NCBI GenBank assembly: GCA_928212115.1
Contig: CAKMRJ010005634.1
Coordinates: forward strand, 259,091,479-259,155,478
Length of the DNA stretch: 64,000 bases
From: Lactuca virosa
Lineage: Eukaryota; Streptophyta; Magnoliopsida; Asterales; Asteraceae
Direction of reading: 5' to 3'
Shown: one piece after another, positions 1 through 10,605 of the stretch
How the letters are laid out: each line of letters opens with the position of its first letter
How positions within the stretch are numbered: the first letter of the stretch is position 1
Translations under genes and position numbers: made by a program
Notes under the pieces: generated by a model
What the model was told of the DNA's origin: nothing
The model's database searches: none
What the model saw: only the letters and a program-made list of their open reading frames with translations

Positions 1-467
1 GAAGGTGTATATGAATGTTGTTGAAGGAAATTATGAAGGTTTGAAGATTTGAAGGCATAAACACTTGATGATTGAGAGGATTTGACACTGTTCACACTTG
101 AAAATTGAGAGAGTTTTAAGAGTGTTTACGGTTGAAAGTGTGTGAAATGAATTACTCAGAGTGTAAACCCATATATATAGGAGGTGTTTATGGCTGAAAT
201 GAGATTGCGCCTAAGGTGTTTACGGATCGCTTATTGGGCTTGAATTGAAAGTTAGCCCATTAATGGGGTGTTTACGGATGAAATGAACCGTGAACACATG
301 TTTCTTTTCCACTTTAGCCGTAAACTACATCACCCCTTCAAGATTGGACCGTGAACCACTTTATTTGTTCATGGTTGGACTGTGAACACCCTTTTTGGGG
401 TGTTCTTTGGCTGTAAACTCCATTTAAGGAGTGCTTTATGGTCGTGAACACCCTTTTGGGGTGTTTT
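1..467. repeat. LTR-like remnant hosting element A
   Basis: There is no coding potential. The stretch repeats variants of a GTTTACGG / CCGTAAAC / CCGTGAAC motif (about 127-450) and has a TATA-like run near 170-180. The same style of motif fills the LTRs and leader of element J (53140-53215 and 57380-57535), so this is probably part of a related pol-less Copia LTR. It is interrupted at 468 by element A. The sequence resumes at 8319-8323 with the duplicated GTTTT and continues for a short way beyond. The family assignment is inferred from motif style only; terminal TG/CA ends are not visible. Confidence 0.45.
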
Positions 468-1241
468 TGTTGGATATAGTGTCTAAATCCATAACTTTAT
501 TTGGTATGTACTTGACCCGACCCGGCATGGTCCATTTGGGTTGCATGGCATTATAAAACTTGGATAGACTAGATGAGAGAATAAGGCACTTATGATTATT
601 AATATATTACAAGTTCTAATATATTAATAATAGTATTATTTAATTAGTATTGATCAAGTATTAATCTAGTATTAATTTGGTGATCAAAGTGAGACTAATT
701 AAATATATAGGGTTGATTATGACAATCATCAATTCTTTTATGGTGGATTAATGATCCATGGTTTATGGGTTTGGTTATAACCATATGGAGCTCCATGGAT
801 AGTCCATGGGAGTTACAAACCCATGGGTCATGAGAAATCAAGAGTCATGACAATTAAGGGCATTCATGTGTAAACCCTAATTGTGACAACACTATAAAAG
901 GAACCCTATGGCTAGCAAAATCGTGACCTAGTGTTACTAGAGAGGGCATAACCGATTTTGAGTGCTAGAAGTATTCTCTCAAGTTATTCCAAGTCTTGTG
1001 GTGTTGTGTGAAGCATTTGAGGCACAACATTTGGGGTGCTAGGCTCACAAAGTCTTGAAGGAATCCAAGCAACAACAAGGTATGTATTTCTACTAGTTTT
1101 ATGTTCTATGTAATCCCCATGCCATGCTAGTTAGGAAATAACCTTGAAAAGAAACTGCATGTATATAGAGAAAAAATAGATTCAAGGTTATTAGGGTTGC
1201 ATGTACACTTAGGAAGTGTTAGAATGCTCAAAAACCCATCA
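468..1241 (+). repeat. Element A 5' LTR
   Basis: 774 bp, beginning TGTTGGATATAG and ending ACCCATCA. A TATA box (TATAAAAG) lies at 893-900, which would put the transcription start about 25-30 bp downstream. The U3 part contains AT-rich TAATATATTA repeats near 597-630. It is near-identical to 7545-8318. Confidence 0.95.
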
Positions 1242-1242
1242 G

Positions 1243-1254
1243 TGGTATCAGAGC
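1243..1254 (+). other. Element A primer-binding site (tRNA-iMet)
   Basis: TGGTATCAGAGC lies one base after the 5' LTR. It is complementary to the 3' end of plant initiator methionine tRNA, the usual primer for minus-strand cDNA synthesis in Copia elements. Confidence 0.93.
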
Positions 1255-2761
1255 CTAGGATTGTTTTCTGTATACTTGTTGCAAAACTGCTTAAAAATCG
1301 AAAAATTATGCACTCTGACGACTGGACTCGGCGAGTCCATGGGGAGGACTCGCCGAGTCCATGAACAAATTCATCCTACTCGACGAGTAGAATAATGCAC
1401 TCGGCGAGTAGGAGCGTGTTGGGCAGTTTTTTCGAGTTTTGTTGCTGGAAATGGATTAAGATCATTATCCCAATCTGTTTTGGACTTGTAAAATCTGTTT
1501 TTCAAAATGATAATGATTATGTTAACCCATTTTACATGACTTTTATCAATTTTCAAGTATTGTATATGTTTATATGATTTTCTTGAAATTGCTTGACATG
1601 AATTTGTGTTCATATGAGTTTAGAAGATCATAGGAATTATGTGTAACCTCCATGTGTGTTTAATTCATGATCTTAATGGCTATCATGGTGTCCATAACTT
1701 GTCCTCAAGTTATGGATAACCAAAAGTCACTTCTTTTAATTATGATTAAAGAACTAAAGAGGTTTCATAAAATGAAGAGTCTTCTTTTTATGAACCATTA
1801 AAACTCATAAGTTACAAATTGAAGAGATTGAAGAGACTTGGAATAGTTTCAAATCTTGCCCTCAAGTTTTGGAATTTGAAAAGTCTTACACTTTAATACT
1901 TTAATTCCAAATTAAACCTTAGATTTTTAAAAAGTTTAAAAATCAACACTTATACTATTATTATAATTTATTATATAGATATGTATAAGAATATGTCATT
2001 CTTACCGTTAGTAGGCCTCATTCACGAAGCCGGTCTATAAGGGGGGTATAAGGTTGTTGCCTATAAAATGGTGACTTAATGGGTGTCCACTCTCACCCAC
2101 CGCTTCCTTGATCGGTGGAGGGTCGTTAGCCGAACGGGTAGGATACGACTTTAAATACTTGTTAAAAGTATAATGAATTATAAAGTAACTATACATTATA
2201 AATTCCCAATCTTAGTTACTTTAGGAAAATGTGAAATTGGTGCTAGCCCATAAAATTACACTTTGTACCTTACCAAGTCGTTAGTGGAGCGTGTGTGGTT
2301 AACCGGCACAATAACATGGACTAGTAAGAGTGGCAAAGGGTAACTTGACCTAATTATAGATCGGTGGAGCGTGTGTGGTTAACCGGCACATAGATTAGGT
2401 AATATTGTTGAGGGTACCAAGTCAATTTGTATGGTTATTCACACCTTGTTTGTGATCCTCGGCATCCCAGTCACAAACTTGAGAGGGCACAATCGAGATT
2501 CAAACATGCCATTGAAAAGTTCAATGTATCTCAAAAGATCTAGGAGTTTCAAAACCAATAAAACCTAATAATAAAATATTTCGTTCTTATGGTGGAAATT
2601 GGTAAATCGTCATTTACCTACCTTCAAATATTTTATAGTATGGATTACGGCATCCCTCTTCTAACTATAAATAGTTTGTTGGATCCTAGCCTTAATATTT
2701 CATTTGGGTGAATTATTAATTATTCCTAATCTAATGAAACTTGTCTTTCTTTCCTTTCAAG
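1255..2761 (+). other. Element A long 5' leader with conserved RNA-like modules
   Basis: About 1.5 kb between the PBS and gag ATG (2762) has no credible ORF but is strongly conserved across A, B, M, N, O and E. Landmarks are: four ACTCG-N-CGAGT palindromes at 1324-1409; a hairpin CCACCG (2097-2102) / CGGTGG (2113-2118) with a 10-nt loop, followed by the motif GTCGTTAGCCGAACGGGT; two copies of a GTGTGTGGTTAACCGGCAC motif (about 2290-2390); and a hairpin GTTTGTGA (2448-2455) / TCACAAAC (2471-2478) with a 15-nt loop. A cis-acting role (dimerisation, packaging or translation initiation) is inferred. Confidence 0.7.
1324..1409 (+). repeat. Palindrome cluster after PBS of element A
   Basis: GGACTCGGCGAGTCC at 1324-1338 and GGACTCGCCGAGTCC at 1346-1360 are exact reverse complements of each other, and each is palindromic apart from its centre. 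A third copy, CTACTCGACGAGTAG (1376-1390), keeps pairing although its outer bases differ. A fourth, ACTCGGCGAGT, is near 1399-1409. Pairing of the first two would give a 15-bp stem with a 7-nt loop. Confidence 0.85.
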
Positions 2762-3590
2762 ATGTCTTCCAACAATGCTTATGGCTCAAACCCCAACAGG
2801 CTCCTTTTCCCTTATGAACTTGTGTGGTAAGGTCATCTTTGATGGATCCAATTTCAATGAGTGGATCAGAAACATCAGAATGATTACCCGCTATGAGGAC
2901 AAAGAATATGTCCTCGATAGGGAGATTAAGGTTGTGAATGAAGCCACTGCTACTCCTGAAGAGTTTGCGGAGTTTGTTGCACATGAAAAGGATGCTACTA
3001 AAGTAGCATGCATCATGATGGCCACCATGACTCCTGAAGGATAACCGCAAGGATGAAGGATGGTGAACCCATCACTGGTCACTTGCAGAGGATGCAAAGG
3101 TTCGTTGACCGGTTGCTGAAGCTAAATGTTGACTTTCCTGAGGAAATCGCGATTGACATCATTCTCCACTCCTTACCTCCAAGTTATGATCAGTTTCGTA
3201 TGACTTATCATATGAACAAGGAGGAAGTCACACTTAGCAAACTTCAAGGACTCTAAAAGAACAGCTGAAAATGGCCTTAAGGGTAAAGCGGTTGCTACTT
3301 CTACTCCTTCAATAGCCCCTGTTCTGGCTATTGGGCAGGGAAAGGGTAAGAAGAGGAAAAGCCCTTCGAAGGGTACCAAGGGTAAGACTCTTGATGGTTC
3401 CTCTTCAAGTGGGACAAAGAAAGGTCCCATTACTCCTTCTTCAAACCCAAAGGAAGCACAGTGCTTCTATTGCCAGGATAAGGGACACTTCAAGCGAAGC
3501 TGGCCTAAATATCTGCAAGATGTAAAGGATGGGAAGGTTAAACCCACCCATGCAGGTATTTACACAATATTGTCTAATAACTCATCTAAT
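2762..3590 (+). pseudogene. Element A gag (capsid/nucleocapsid), broken
   Basis: Gag would form the virus-like particle and bind genomic RNA. ATG at 2762 starts the MSSN N-terminus seen in B, but an extra C near 2794 shifts the frame; the conserved part is read in the frame from 2775. Conserved segments are MNLCGKVIFDG, NEWIRNIRMI and LKLNVDFPEE. Relative to B, about 107 bp are missing at 3039-3041, which removes the helix ending ...ARQERYEI. Another frameshift lies near 3256. A CCHC zinc knuckle (CFYCQDKGHFKRSW, last Cys changed to Trp) is at about 3466-3505. It cannot make full-length Gag. Confidence 0.85.
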
Positions 3591-6500
3591 GCTAATTCTT
3601 GGGTGCTTGATACAGGTTGTGGTATTCACATTTGTACTGATTTACAGGCACTAAGAAGAAGTGAGCAAGTGGAGCACGGGAAGATAAACTTAGTCATGGG
3701 CAACAGGAAAGCATCACCTGTTACCAAGATAGGAGTTTATTCTTTATTGCTTAATAATGGGTTAATGTTAGATTTGAATAAGTGTTGTTACTCGCCTGAA
3801 ATGGCGAGAAATATTATTTCTTTTCATGGCTTGTACAAACAAGGTTTTTCATTTTCATTTGATAATAAAAATGGTGCTATTAATGTTTATTACAATGATG
3901 TATTTTACTTTAAAGCATTACCTTGTGATGGTGTATATGAAGCCGTGAATGTTGTAGACAATCTAGGAAATAATGTGTTGTATATTGATTCTTCAGATAG
4001 CTTGGATAAAGCATCCTTGTGGTATTATCGTCTTGGACATGTTAACAAGAAGTGCATAGGCCAACTCCAAAAGGCTGGAGTCTTGGAATCATTTGACCTC
4101 AAGTCAGATGATAGTTGCGAGTCTTGTTTACTTGGAAAAATGACAAAGTCACCCTTCACAGGTACTTGTGATAGGGGTGAAGGTTTGTTGGACCTTGTAC
4201 ACACGGATGTGTGTGGGCCCTTCAGAGTTGCTACAAGGGATGCTAATCGCTATTATGTGACTTTTACTGATGATTACAATAGATATGGATGTATTTACTT
4301 AACCAAGCATAAGTCAGAAACCTTTGAAAAGTTCAAAGAGTTTAAGCAGGAAGTGGAGAATCAATTGGGCAGGAACAGCAAGATGATCCGATCCGATCGG
4401 GGAGGAGAGTATCTTAGCATTGAGTTCCTTGACTATCTTAAGGAATGTGGGATTGTCTCACAATTGACACCTCCCAGAACACCATAGTTGAATGGTGTAG
4501 CTGAGAGGCACAATCGAACCTTGCTGGATATGGTTCGTTCTATGATGAGTCGAGCTTCGTTACCAATCTCTTTCTGGGGGTATGCCTTAGAGACTGCCAC
4601 CCATATCCTTAATCTAGTCCCTACTGAAAAAGGTTGCCAAAACACCTCACGAGATGTGGACTGGGAAAGTTCCCAATTTGGACCACATCAAGATTTGGGG
4701 TTGTGAAGCTTTCGTGAGGCGTGAGACTCATGATAAGCTTGAACCTCGAAGTGAGAGGTGTATTTTCATAGGCTACCCACAGAGATCCTTTGGTTACCTC
4801 TTCTATAGACCCAGTGATAATGTCGTCTTTGTAGCAAGAAGAGGAGTCTTTCGTGAGAGAGAATTCATAAGCCAAGCGGACAGTGGGAGGCAAATTGACC
4901 TTGAAGAGCTTCAAGAGTCAAGTGGTGAAGGAACCTCAAATGCTATCGACCAACCTGAGGAGGAAACTCATGTTGATCCGATAGATGAGTCTGTACCTTC
5001 AAGACGTTCCACTAGGGTGAGGAACACACCTGATTTTTATTATGGTTATCACATCACCACTGAAGGTGATACAATTATTAGTGATAGTACACTAATAGAT
5101 TTGGATGAACCTAATAACTACAGGGAAGCCATGGCAGGCCCTGAGTCTGCTAAATGGAAGGAGGCTATGGACAGCGAGATTCAGTCCATGTATGACAATC
5201 AAGTTTGGAACTTGGTTGACAATGTACCAGGTCGTAAGACAGTTGGGTGCAAATGGATCTTCAAGAAGAAGACCGACATGGATGGGAAGGTACACACTTA
5301 TAAAGCGCGACTGGTTGCGAAGGGCTTTACTCAAACTCCGGGAGTTGACTATGATGAGACCTTCTCACCAGTAGCGAAGATTAAGTCTATTAGGGTTTTT
5401 GCTAGCTATAGCTGCATTTCATGATTATGAAATATGGCAAATGGATGTCAAAACCGCTTTCCTTAATGGAAAGTTGGCTGAGGATGTTTACATGGCTCAG
5501 CCAGAGGGTTTTGTCGATACAAGATACCCTAATAGAGTGTGTAAGCTTGATAAATCCATTTATGGATTGAAACAAGCATCTCGCAGATGGAATCTTTGCT
5601 TTGATGAGAAATTCAAAGAGTTTGGCTTTTCTAGGAGTGAGGATGAGTCTTGTGTGTATGTCAGGGCTAGTGGGAGCATAGTTAGCTTCTTGGTGTTGTA
5701 TGTGGATGACATACTTCTCATAGGAAACGACATCCCAACCTTGCAGGAGGTTAAGTCCTGGCGTGGGAAGTGTTTCGCTATGAAGGACCTTGGGGAAGCT
5801 GCCTATATCCTAGGGATAAGGATATTGAGAGATAGGAGTAAGAGACTAATTGGACTTAGTCAAAGTACTTACTTGGATAAGGTGCTGAAGAGGTTCAGCA
5901 TGCAACAATCCAAGAAAGGGGAATTACCCGTCCAGAGTAATGCCAAGCTGAGTATGACTCAGAGTCCGAGTACAGAGGCTGAGATAGCTGAGATGAGTCA
6001 TATACCATATGCTTCCGCTGTGGGCTCGATCATGTATGCTATGACTTGTACTCGCCCTGATGTGGCTTTTTGCTTTGAGCATGGTCAGTAGATATCAAGG
6101 GAACCCTGGAAAAGCACACTGGACAGCGGTAAAGAACATTCTCAAGTATCTGCGGAGGACTAAAGATTGGGTCCTTACCCTCGGAGGCAGTGATGACTTG
6201 AGAGTGGAAGGATATAGCGATGCTAGCTTCCAAACTGATAAGGATAATTTCCGCTCTCAGTCAGGCTGGGTCTTTATCCTAAATGGAGGGGCAATTACTT
6301 GGAAAAGTTCCAAGCAGGAGACAGTAGCTGATTCTACTTGTGAATCAGAGTACATAGCAGCAAGTGAAGCAGCTAAGGAGGCGATATGGCTAAAGAACTT
6401 CATCGGAGACCTTGGAGTTGTACCAGCTATAAAGGAGCTAATGGAAATTTTATGTGACAGCGAAAGTGCGGTTGCTTTGGCTAAGGAACCGAGAGATCAC

Positions 6501-6692
6501 GGGAGATCTAGGCACATTGCCAGAAAATACCATTTCATCAGACATCGAATAGAAGAAGGACTCCTCGTGGCTAAGAGGGTATCATCAGATGAGAACCCGG
6601 CAGATCCCCTCACGAAGGGACTGAGCAGGGTTAAGCATTTACAGCATGCGAGGCGCATTGGGCTGAAGGATGATATTAGTTTCAATAATTAG
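3591..6692 (+). pseudogene. Element A pol: protease-integrase-RT-RNase H, broken
   Basis: Domain order is Copia: aspartic protease (LDTGCG near 3606), GAG-pre-integrase with HVNKKC and CESC (about 4040-4125), integrase core (DVCGPF ... DD ... SDRGGEYL, 4206-4410), reverse transcriptase (KWIFKKK near 5250; catalytic YVDD at 5699-5710) and RNase H (DSTCESEYIAASEAAKEA near 6330; ending HARRIGLKDDISFNN at 6692). Breaks seen: an in-frame TAG at 4485-4487, frameshifts near 4640-4700, 5395-5425 and 6060-6090. The companion element B keeps the same domains with fewer lesions. Protein would be cytoplasmic in virus-like particles, with integrase going to the nucleus (family knowledge). Confidence 0.92.
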
Positions 6693-7531
6693 ATTCCTAA
6701 AACTTGTAAAATGTAATTGACATTTGATGATAAATAAAAGTTGTTATTTATTTATGAGTAAGGTGTTACTATCTTGTGTTGATTGTTTACTATGTTTCAA
6801 TTTTGCATGTTTTTACTTCCAGAATAATTATGTTATTATTCAAACCATCCACAGTCAGTCAAACTTTGGAAGTAAGTATTGATTTAAGACTGTCATGAAT
6901 TTGGCTTGTATGATTTGTCTAAAAGTGCTTTGGACAATGCAATGGTTGCTACAACATTCATGAGTACTCATAAGGGCTGAGTATTGGATCCAACCCACGC
7001 TCACTTGCATCACTTCATGGAATTTATCTCGAGTGTTCGTGAGACGGTAATATCATATAAATCTTCAAACCTAGAGATATGAGTTGTTGACTATGAGTTG
7101 GTTATTCATTGATTGCACGAATACGCATTGGTAACTCGATGTCATAAAACGTGCCTTTGTGAATAATTCAACAAGTAGTTAGTACAAGCATATCAGTCGA
7201 AGTTTATCTGTTCCTTCTAGAAATAGAAGCGATATATGGGCCCCTCGATGATTTGGTTTTGACTTATGTACCGGGCCCGGTCAGAACCTAATTGATGTGT
7301 TCAATTTAGTTCTATGTCGAAACAAATCAGAGATCGAGAAACAAATGCTGGACAATAAGTAAGATCATGTTCGACGTGTTTGTCCGGCTGATATCATGAG
7401 AACAGAGGATTATATGATCACTTATCTTAAATGGCGTATCATCATCATCTCAGTTCCGAGAGACTTTGAAAGAGCTACGATTGCTAGTCGGATTTTGAAG
7501 TCATATTTGCAAATATAGTTATTAGACTTAT
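6693..7531 (+). other. Element A 3' noncoding region between pol and PPT
   Basis: This is about 840 bp without a reading frame. It is conserved in B (23593-24431), N (14629-15486) and partly F (42050-42880) although the proteins differ. It contains a perfect 12-bp palindrome ACCGGGCCCGGT at 7270-7281 and a conserved block around the GATATCGCTTC-type motif near 7220-7240. A role in RNA stability or 3' end formation is possible but not shown. Confidence 0.6.
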
Positions 7532-7544
7532 CCAAGTGGGAGAC
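7532..7544 (+). other. Element A polypurine tract
   Basis: The purine-rich run ending AAGTGGGAGA(C), immediately before the 3' LTR, is the standard plus-strand primer site. The same AGTGGGAGAC sequence, in complement, borders the 3' LTRs of B and F; N has AAGTGGGAGAC with one change upstream. Confidence 0.88.
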
Positions 7545-8318
7545 TGTTGGATATAGTGTCTAAGTCCATAACTTTATTTGGTATGTACTTGACCCAACCC
7601 GGCATGGTCCATTTGGGTTGCATGGCATTCCAATACTTGGATAGACTAGATGAGAGAATAAGGCACTTATGATTATTAATATATTATAAGTTCTAATATA
7701 TTAATAATAGTATTATTTAATTAGTATTGATCAAGTATTAATCTAGTATTAATTTGGTGATCAAAGTGAGACTAATTAAATATATAGGGTTGATTATGAC
7801 AATCATCAATTCTTTTATGGTGGATTAATGATCCATGGTTTATGGGTTTGGTTATAACCATATGGAGCTCCATGGATAGTCCATGGGAGTTACAAACCCA
7901 TGGGTCATGAGAAATCAAGAGTCATGACAATTAAGGGCATTCATGTGTAAACCCTAATTGTGACAACACTATAAAAGGAACCCTATGGCTAGCAAAATCG
8001 TGACCTAGTGTTACTAGAGAGGGCATAACCGATTTTGAGTGCTAGAAGTATTCTCTCAAGTTATTCCAAGTCTTGTGGTGTTGTGTGAAGCATTTGAGGC
8101 ACACCATTTGGGGTGCTAGGCTCACAAAGTCTTGAAGGAATCCAAGCAACAACAAGGTATGTATTTCTACTAGTTTTATGTTCTATGTAATCCCCATGCC
8201 ATGCTAGTTAGGAAATAACCTTGAAAAGAAACTGCATGTATATAGAGAAAACATAGATTCAAGGTTATTAGGGTTGCATGTACACTTAGGAAGTGTTAGA
8301 ATGCTCAAAAACCCATCA
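7545..8318 (+). repeat. Element A 3' LTR
   Basis: 774 bp with the same ends as the 5' copy. TATAAAAG is at 7970-7977. It is followed directly by the GTTTT target duplication at 8319-8323. Confidence 0.95.
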
Positions 8319-8323
8319 GTTTT

Positions 8324-8500
8324 CATGCCTTAGAATTTGAATTAACTCCAAACTAGCCCTTTAACTTTGAACTAGTGCGTGTTAGGCCTAATCATATGTG
8401 ATTTTATGTTAAGTATGAAGGTTATACCATCCTATTTCAACACGATATTCCAAAACCTTGCATATATATTGAATAAACATACTTGGAGATTGGGGTTTTA
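8324..8500. other. Unassigned AT-rich flank of element A
   Basis: Continues the sequence interrupted by A (position 467 joins 8324). I see no ORF, LTR end or repeat here. It may be the rest of the LTR-like remnant of 1-467, or the truncated 3' part of element L. Confidence 0.3.
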
Positions 8501-9425
8501 TTAAAAAGAAACAACAGGTTGTCACAAAAGATCCCATGGGTTATTCTTGGGTTACATCTTGTCCAGGCTTTTCATTGCCGCCTTACTCTTTGTCACCTAT
8601 TACAATTCTGTCTGGAGTTTGGGTTGCAAACTCCACCTTCTGGCTAGCACCCTGATCTTTGTTTCCTGCTTGACTTGTATCATCTCCTCCCTGATTACCC
8701 ATGGCAGATTCATCAAAGGTCATATTTTTGCTCATGATAAATTTAGGAGTTCTTCATTCTTTTGTACACCACAATCGATAACTTTTTACTCATGTCACAT
8801 ATCCTAGAAATATGCACTTCATTGCCCTTGGCTCAAGTTACCATCATTCACATGAGCATATTCGGGGCATCCAAATATACGTAAACTACAATAGTCAGAT
8901 GGTTTCCAGGACCATAGCTCTTGAGGTTTCTTCAAGTCAATAGAAGTTGATGGTGATCTGTTCACCAGATAGCAACCAGTGTTAAGTTCTTCTGCTCATA
9001 ATTGCTTGGATAAGTTAGCAAATATTCGCATGCACCTAGCATGTTGCATGATTGTTTGGTTCATCCGTTCTGCCACTCCAATTTTTTTGTGGTGTGTTTC
9101 GTATAGTGTGGTGCCTCACTATACCTTCTACCTTGCAGAAAATATCAAATGGAGCATTGCAGAATTCCAACCCATTGTCAGTCCTCAGAATCTTGACCTA
9201 TTTTCCAATGCTTTTCTCAACCATGGTCTTCCACTCCTTGAATAGTCCTCAGAATCTTTGTTCTTTATAAAGTACAACCTAACCTTCCTTGAATAGTCAT
9301 CAATGAACGTCACAAAGTATGAACATCCTCCTTGAGACTTCAGTGGTGTAGGACCCCAAAGATCTGAGTGAACATACTCCATGATTTCCTTTCTTGTGTG
9401 TTAACTATTACCGAACTTCACTTGG
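8501..9425 (-). pseudogene. Element L: old Copia pol, integrase to RT linker
   Basis: Read on the minus strand. Upstream part (9185-9382) is an integrase core: MEYVHSDLWGP, then YFVTFIDDYSRKV, the first two catalytic Asp positions of Copia integrase. Downstream (about 8780-8900) are decayed matches to the integrase C-terminal and linker motif (FGCP, KVIDCG). Several stops and frameshifts are present. Its upstream half is at 11851-12409; the two are separated by element K. The left end is undefined near 8500. This Copia is not of the A/B family, because its motifs (HSDLWGP) differ from HTDVCGP. Confidence 0.8.
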
Positions 9426-9925
9426 TGTAAGTCCCGATCTATAGATCCAAATCAGTAATCAATGAATTGCAAACAATAAAACAGAGTGTAGAAGGAGTAG
9501 AAGGAGAATAAAGCCAAGCATGCACACATCTATAACGTACAAATGTCAGGTACACCTTGGGAAACACACACACATACGTCACTCTCATGCGTAACCTAAT
9601 ACTGACATAGACACCTATTATTTATAGTACACCCAGCAGCACACCAGTGTACAACCACACATGCGTGTACGGCCGCACACAGGGTGTACGGCCGCACACA
9701 CATGTACGACCGCACACATCCACACAAAAATTACAACCACCATAACAAACCCCAAAACCTACCAATACCTATACAAGATGAATGCCTAGCTCAAACCACA
9801 AAATTGTGACCTAACAGTCTCCCCCTTGGTTTGAGCTAGCATGGACTCGGGTCTTCTTCGATCAGAAGCACGTCCGACTTATACAGATAGATGCCTAGCC
9901 CAAACCAACAAATTGTGACCTAACA
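9426..9925 (-). repeat. Element K 3' LTR with internal PPT duplication
   Basis: About 500 bp. It contains GTGTACGGCCGCACAC-type motifs at 9665-9720. Reading the plus strand, an LTR-like end GTGACCTAACA occurs at 9807-9816, followed by the PPT complement (CTCCCCCTTGG) and then a second LTR end at 9915-9925 followed by the same PPT complement. The block is therefore a tandem duplication of about 109 bp that includes PPT and U3 start. Confidence 0.75.
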
Positions 9926-10478
9926 GTCTCCCCCTTGGTTTGAGCTAGCATAGACTCAGTCTTTCTAATCAGCATCACCAAGGTGTGTATGTCTCACTTC
10001 CTGAACTGCAGAAGATCTTTAGCATCAACAAGATGAATAGCGCAATCGCTATCTCGAAACTTGATCACTGCAGTGGCACAAGGCTCTTCGACTGTGGTCT
10101 TGAACTTGTCACCAAATTCTGCAATAAGGTTGTTCTTCAAGTCAAAGTAGCCTGCGGAGAGGGCACCAAGATTAAGATGGAGATCGGAGATCTGTTTAGA
10201 CTTCTGAAAGTTTTCTTTTTCAAGCTCGGAAACTCGAATATCGAGGTTTCAGATCAGAACGTCTTTCTCGATGATCTTCTGTTTAAGAGTAGTGATCTCC
10301 TCCTTGAGCTCTGAGATAGATGGGTCTGCTCCCCCTGAACTTCCTTCACTTGGTCCTTTTAGGGTCGGTTGAGTTGGTGTAGCAGTTGTGGCGGGTTGTT
10401 GGACTGGTGGTGCTTGTTCTTGGATAATTGCTCCCTGCCTCGGATCAAGTCGTCTTCTTTTCACAAGAGGCGGGAGGT
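9926..10478 (-). pseudogene. Element K coiled-coil gag-like segment
   Basis: On the minus strand, 10249-10464 encodes a basic start (KRRRLDPR), a Pro/Thr/Gln-rich linker and a heptad-like stretch ISELKEEITTLKQKI. Downstream, in a shifted frame at about 10240-9985, comes ISDLHLNLGALSAGYFDLK and further coil-like residues. It resembles the coiled-coil N-terminal part of gag in some Copias, but I recognise no named domain. The frame is interrupted near 10250. Confidence 0.5.
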
Positions 10479-10605
10479 TTGTGTCAGTATCTGATCACTC
10501 ATCAAATGGCATGAAGTTGGAATAGCAACTGGAAGGGGAGGAATCCTTGATGCTGTATCCATATCGGTTGAAAGGTGTCGGCCATCTGATCAAAAGTTGG
10601 AGACT

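Larger units (their letters stand above)
468..8318 (+). mobile_element. Element A: complete Ty1/Copia retrotransposon, coding-defective
   Basis: This is a full structural element of 7851 bp: a 774-bp LTR at each end (TG...CA), a 5-bp target-site duplication GTTTT (463-467 and 8319-8323), an initiator-Met PBS and a polypurine tract. The internal order gag, protease, integrase, reverse transcriptase, RNase H identifies Ty1/Copia. I count about eight mismatches between the two LTRs (about 1%), so insertion is recent on a genome timescale. The reading frame is broken by a gag deletion, several frameshifts and stops, so movement would need proteins in trans. Element B is the same family in opposite orientation. 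Confidence 0.95.

Noticed and set aside
8547..8807. Plus-strand frame of 86 codons with hydrophobic residues
   Set aside because: The opposite strand reads a decayed Copia pol (element L), so this frame is a shadow.
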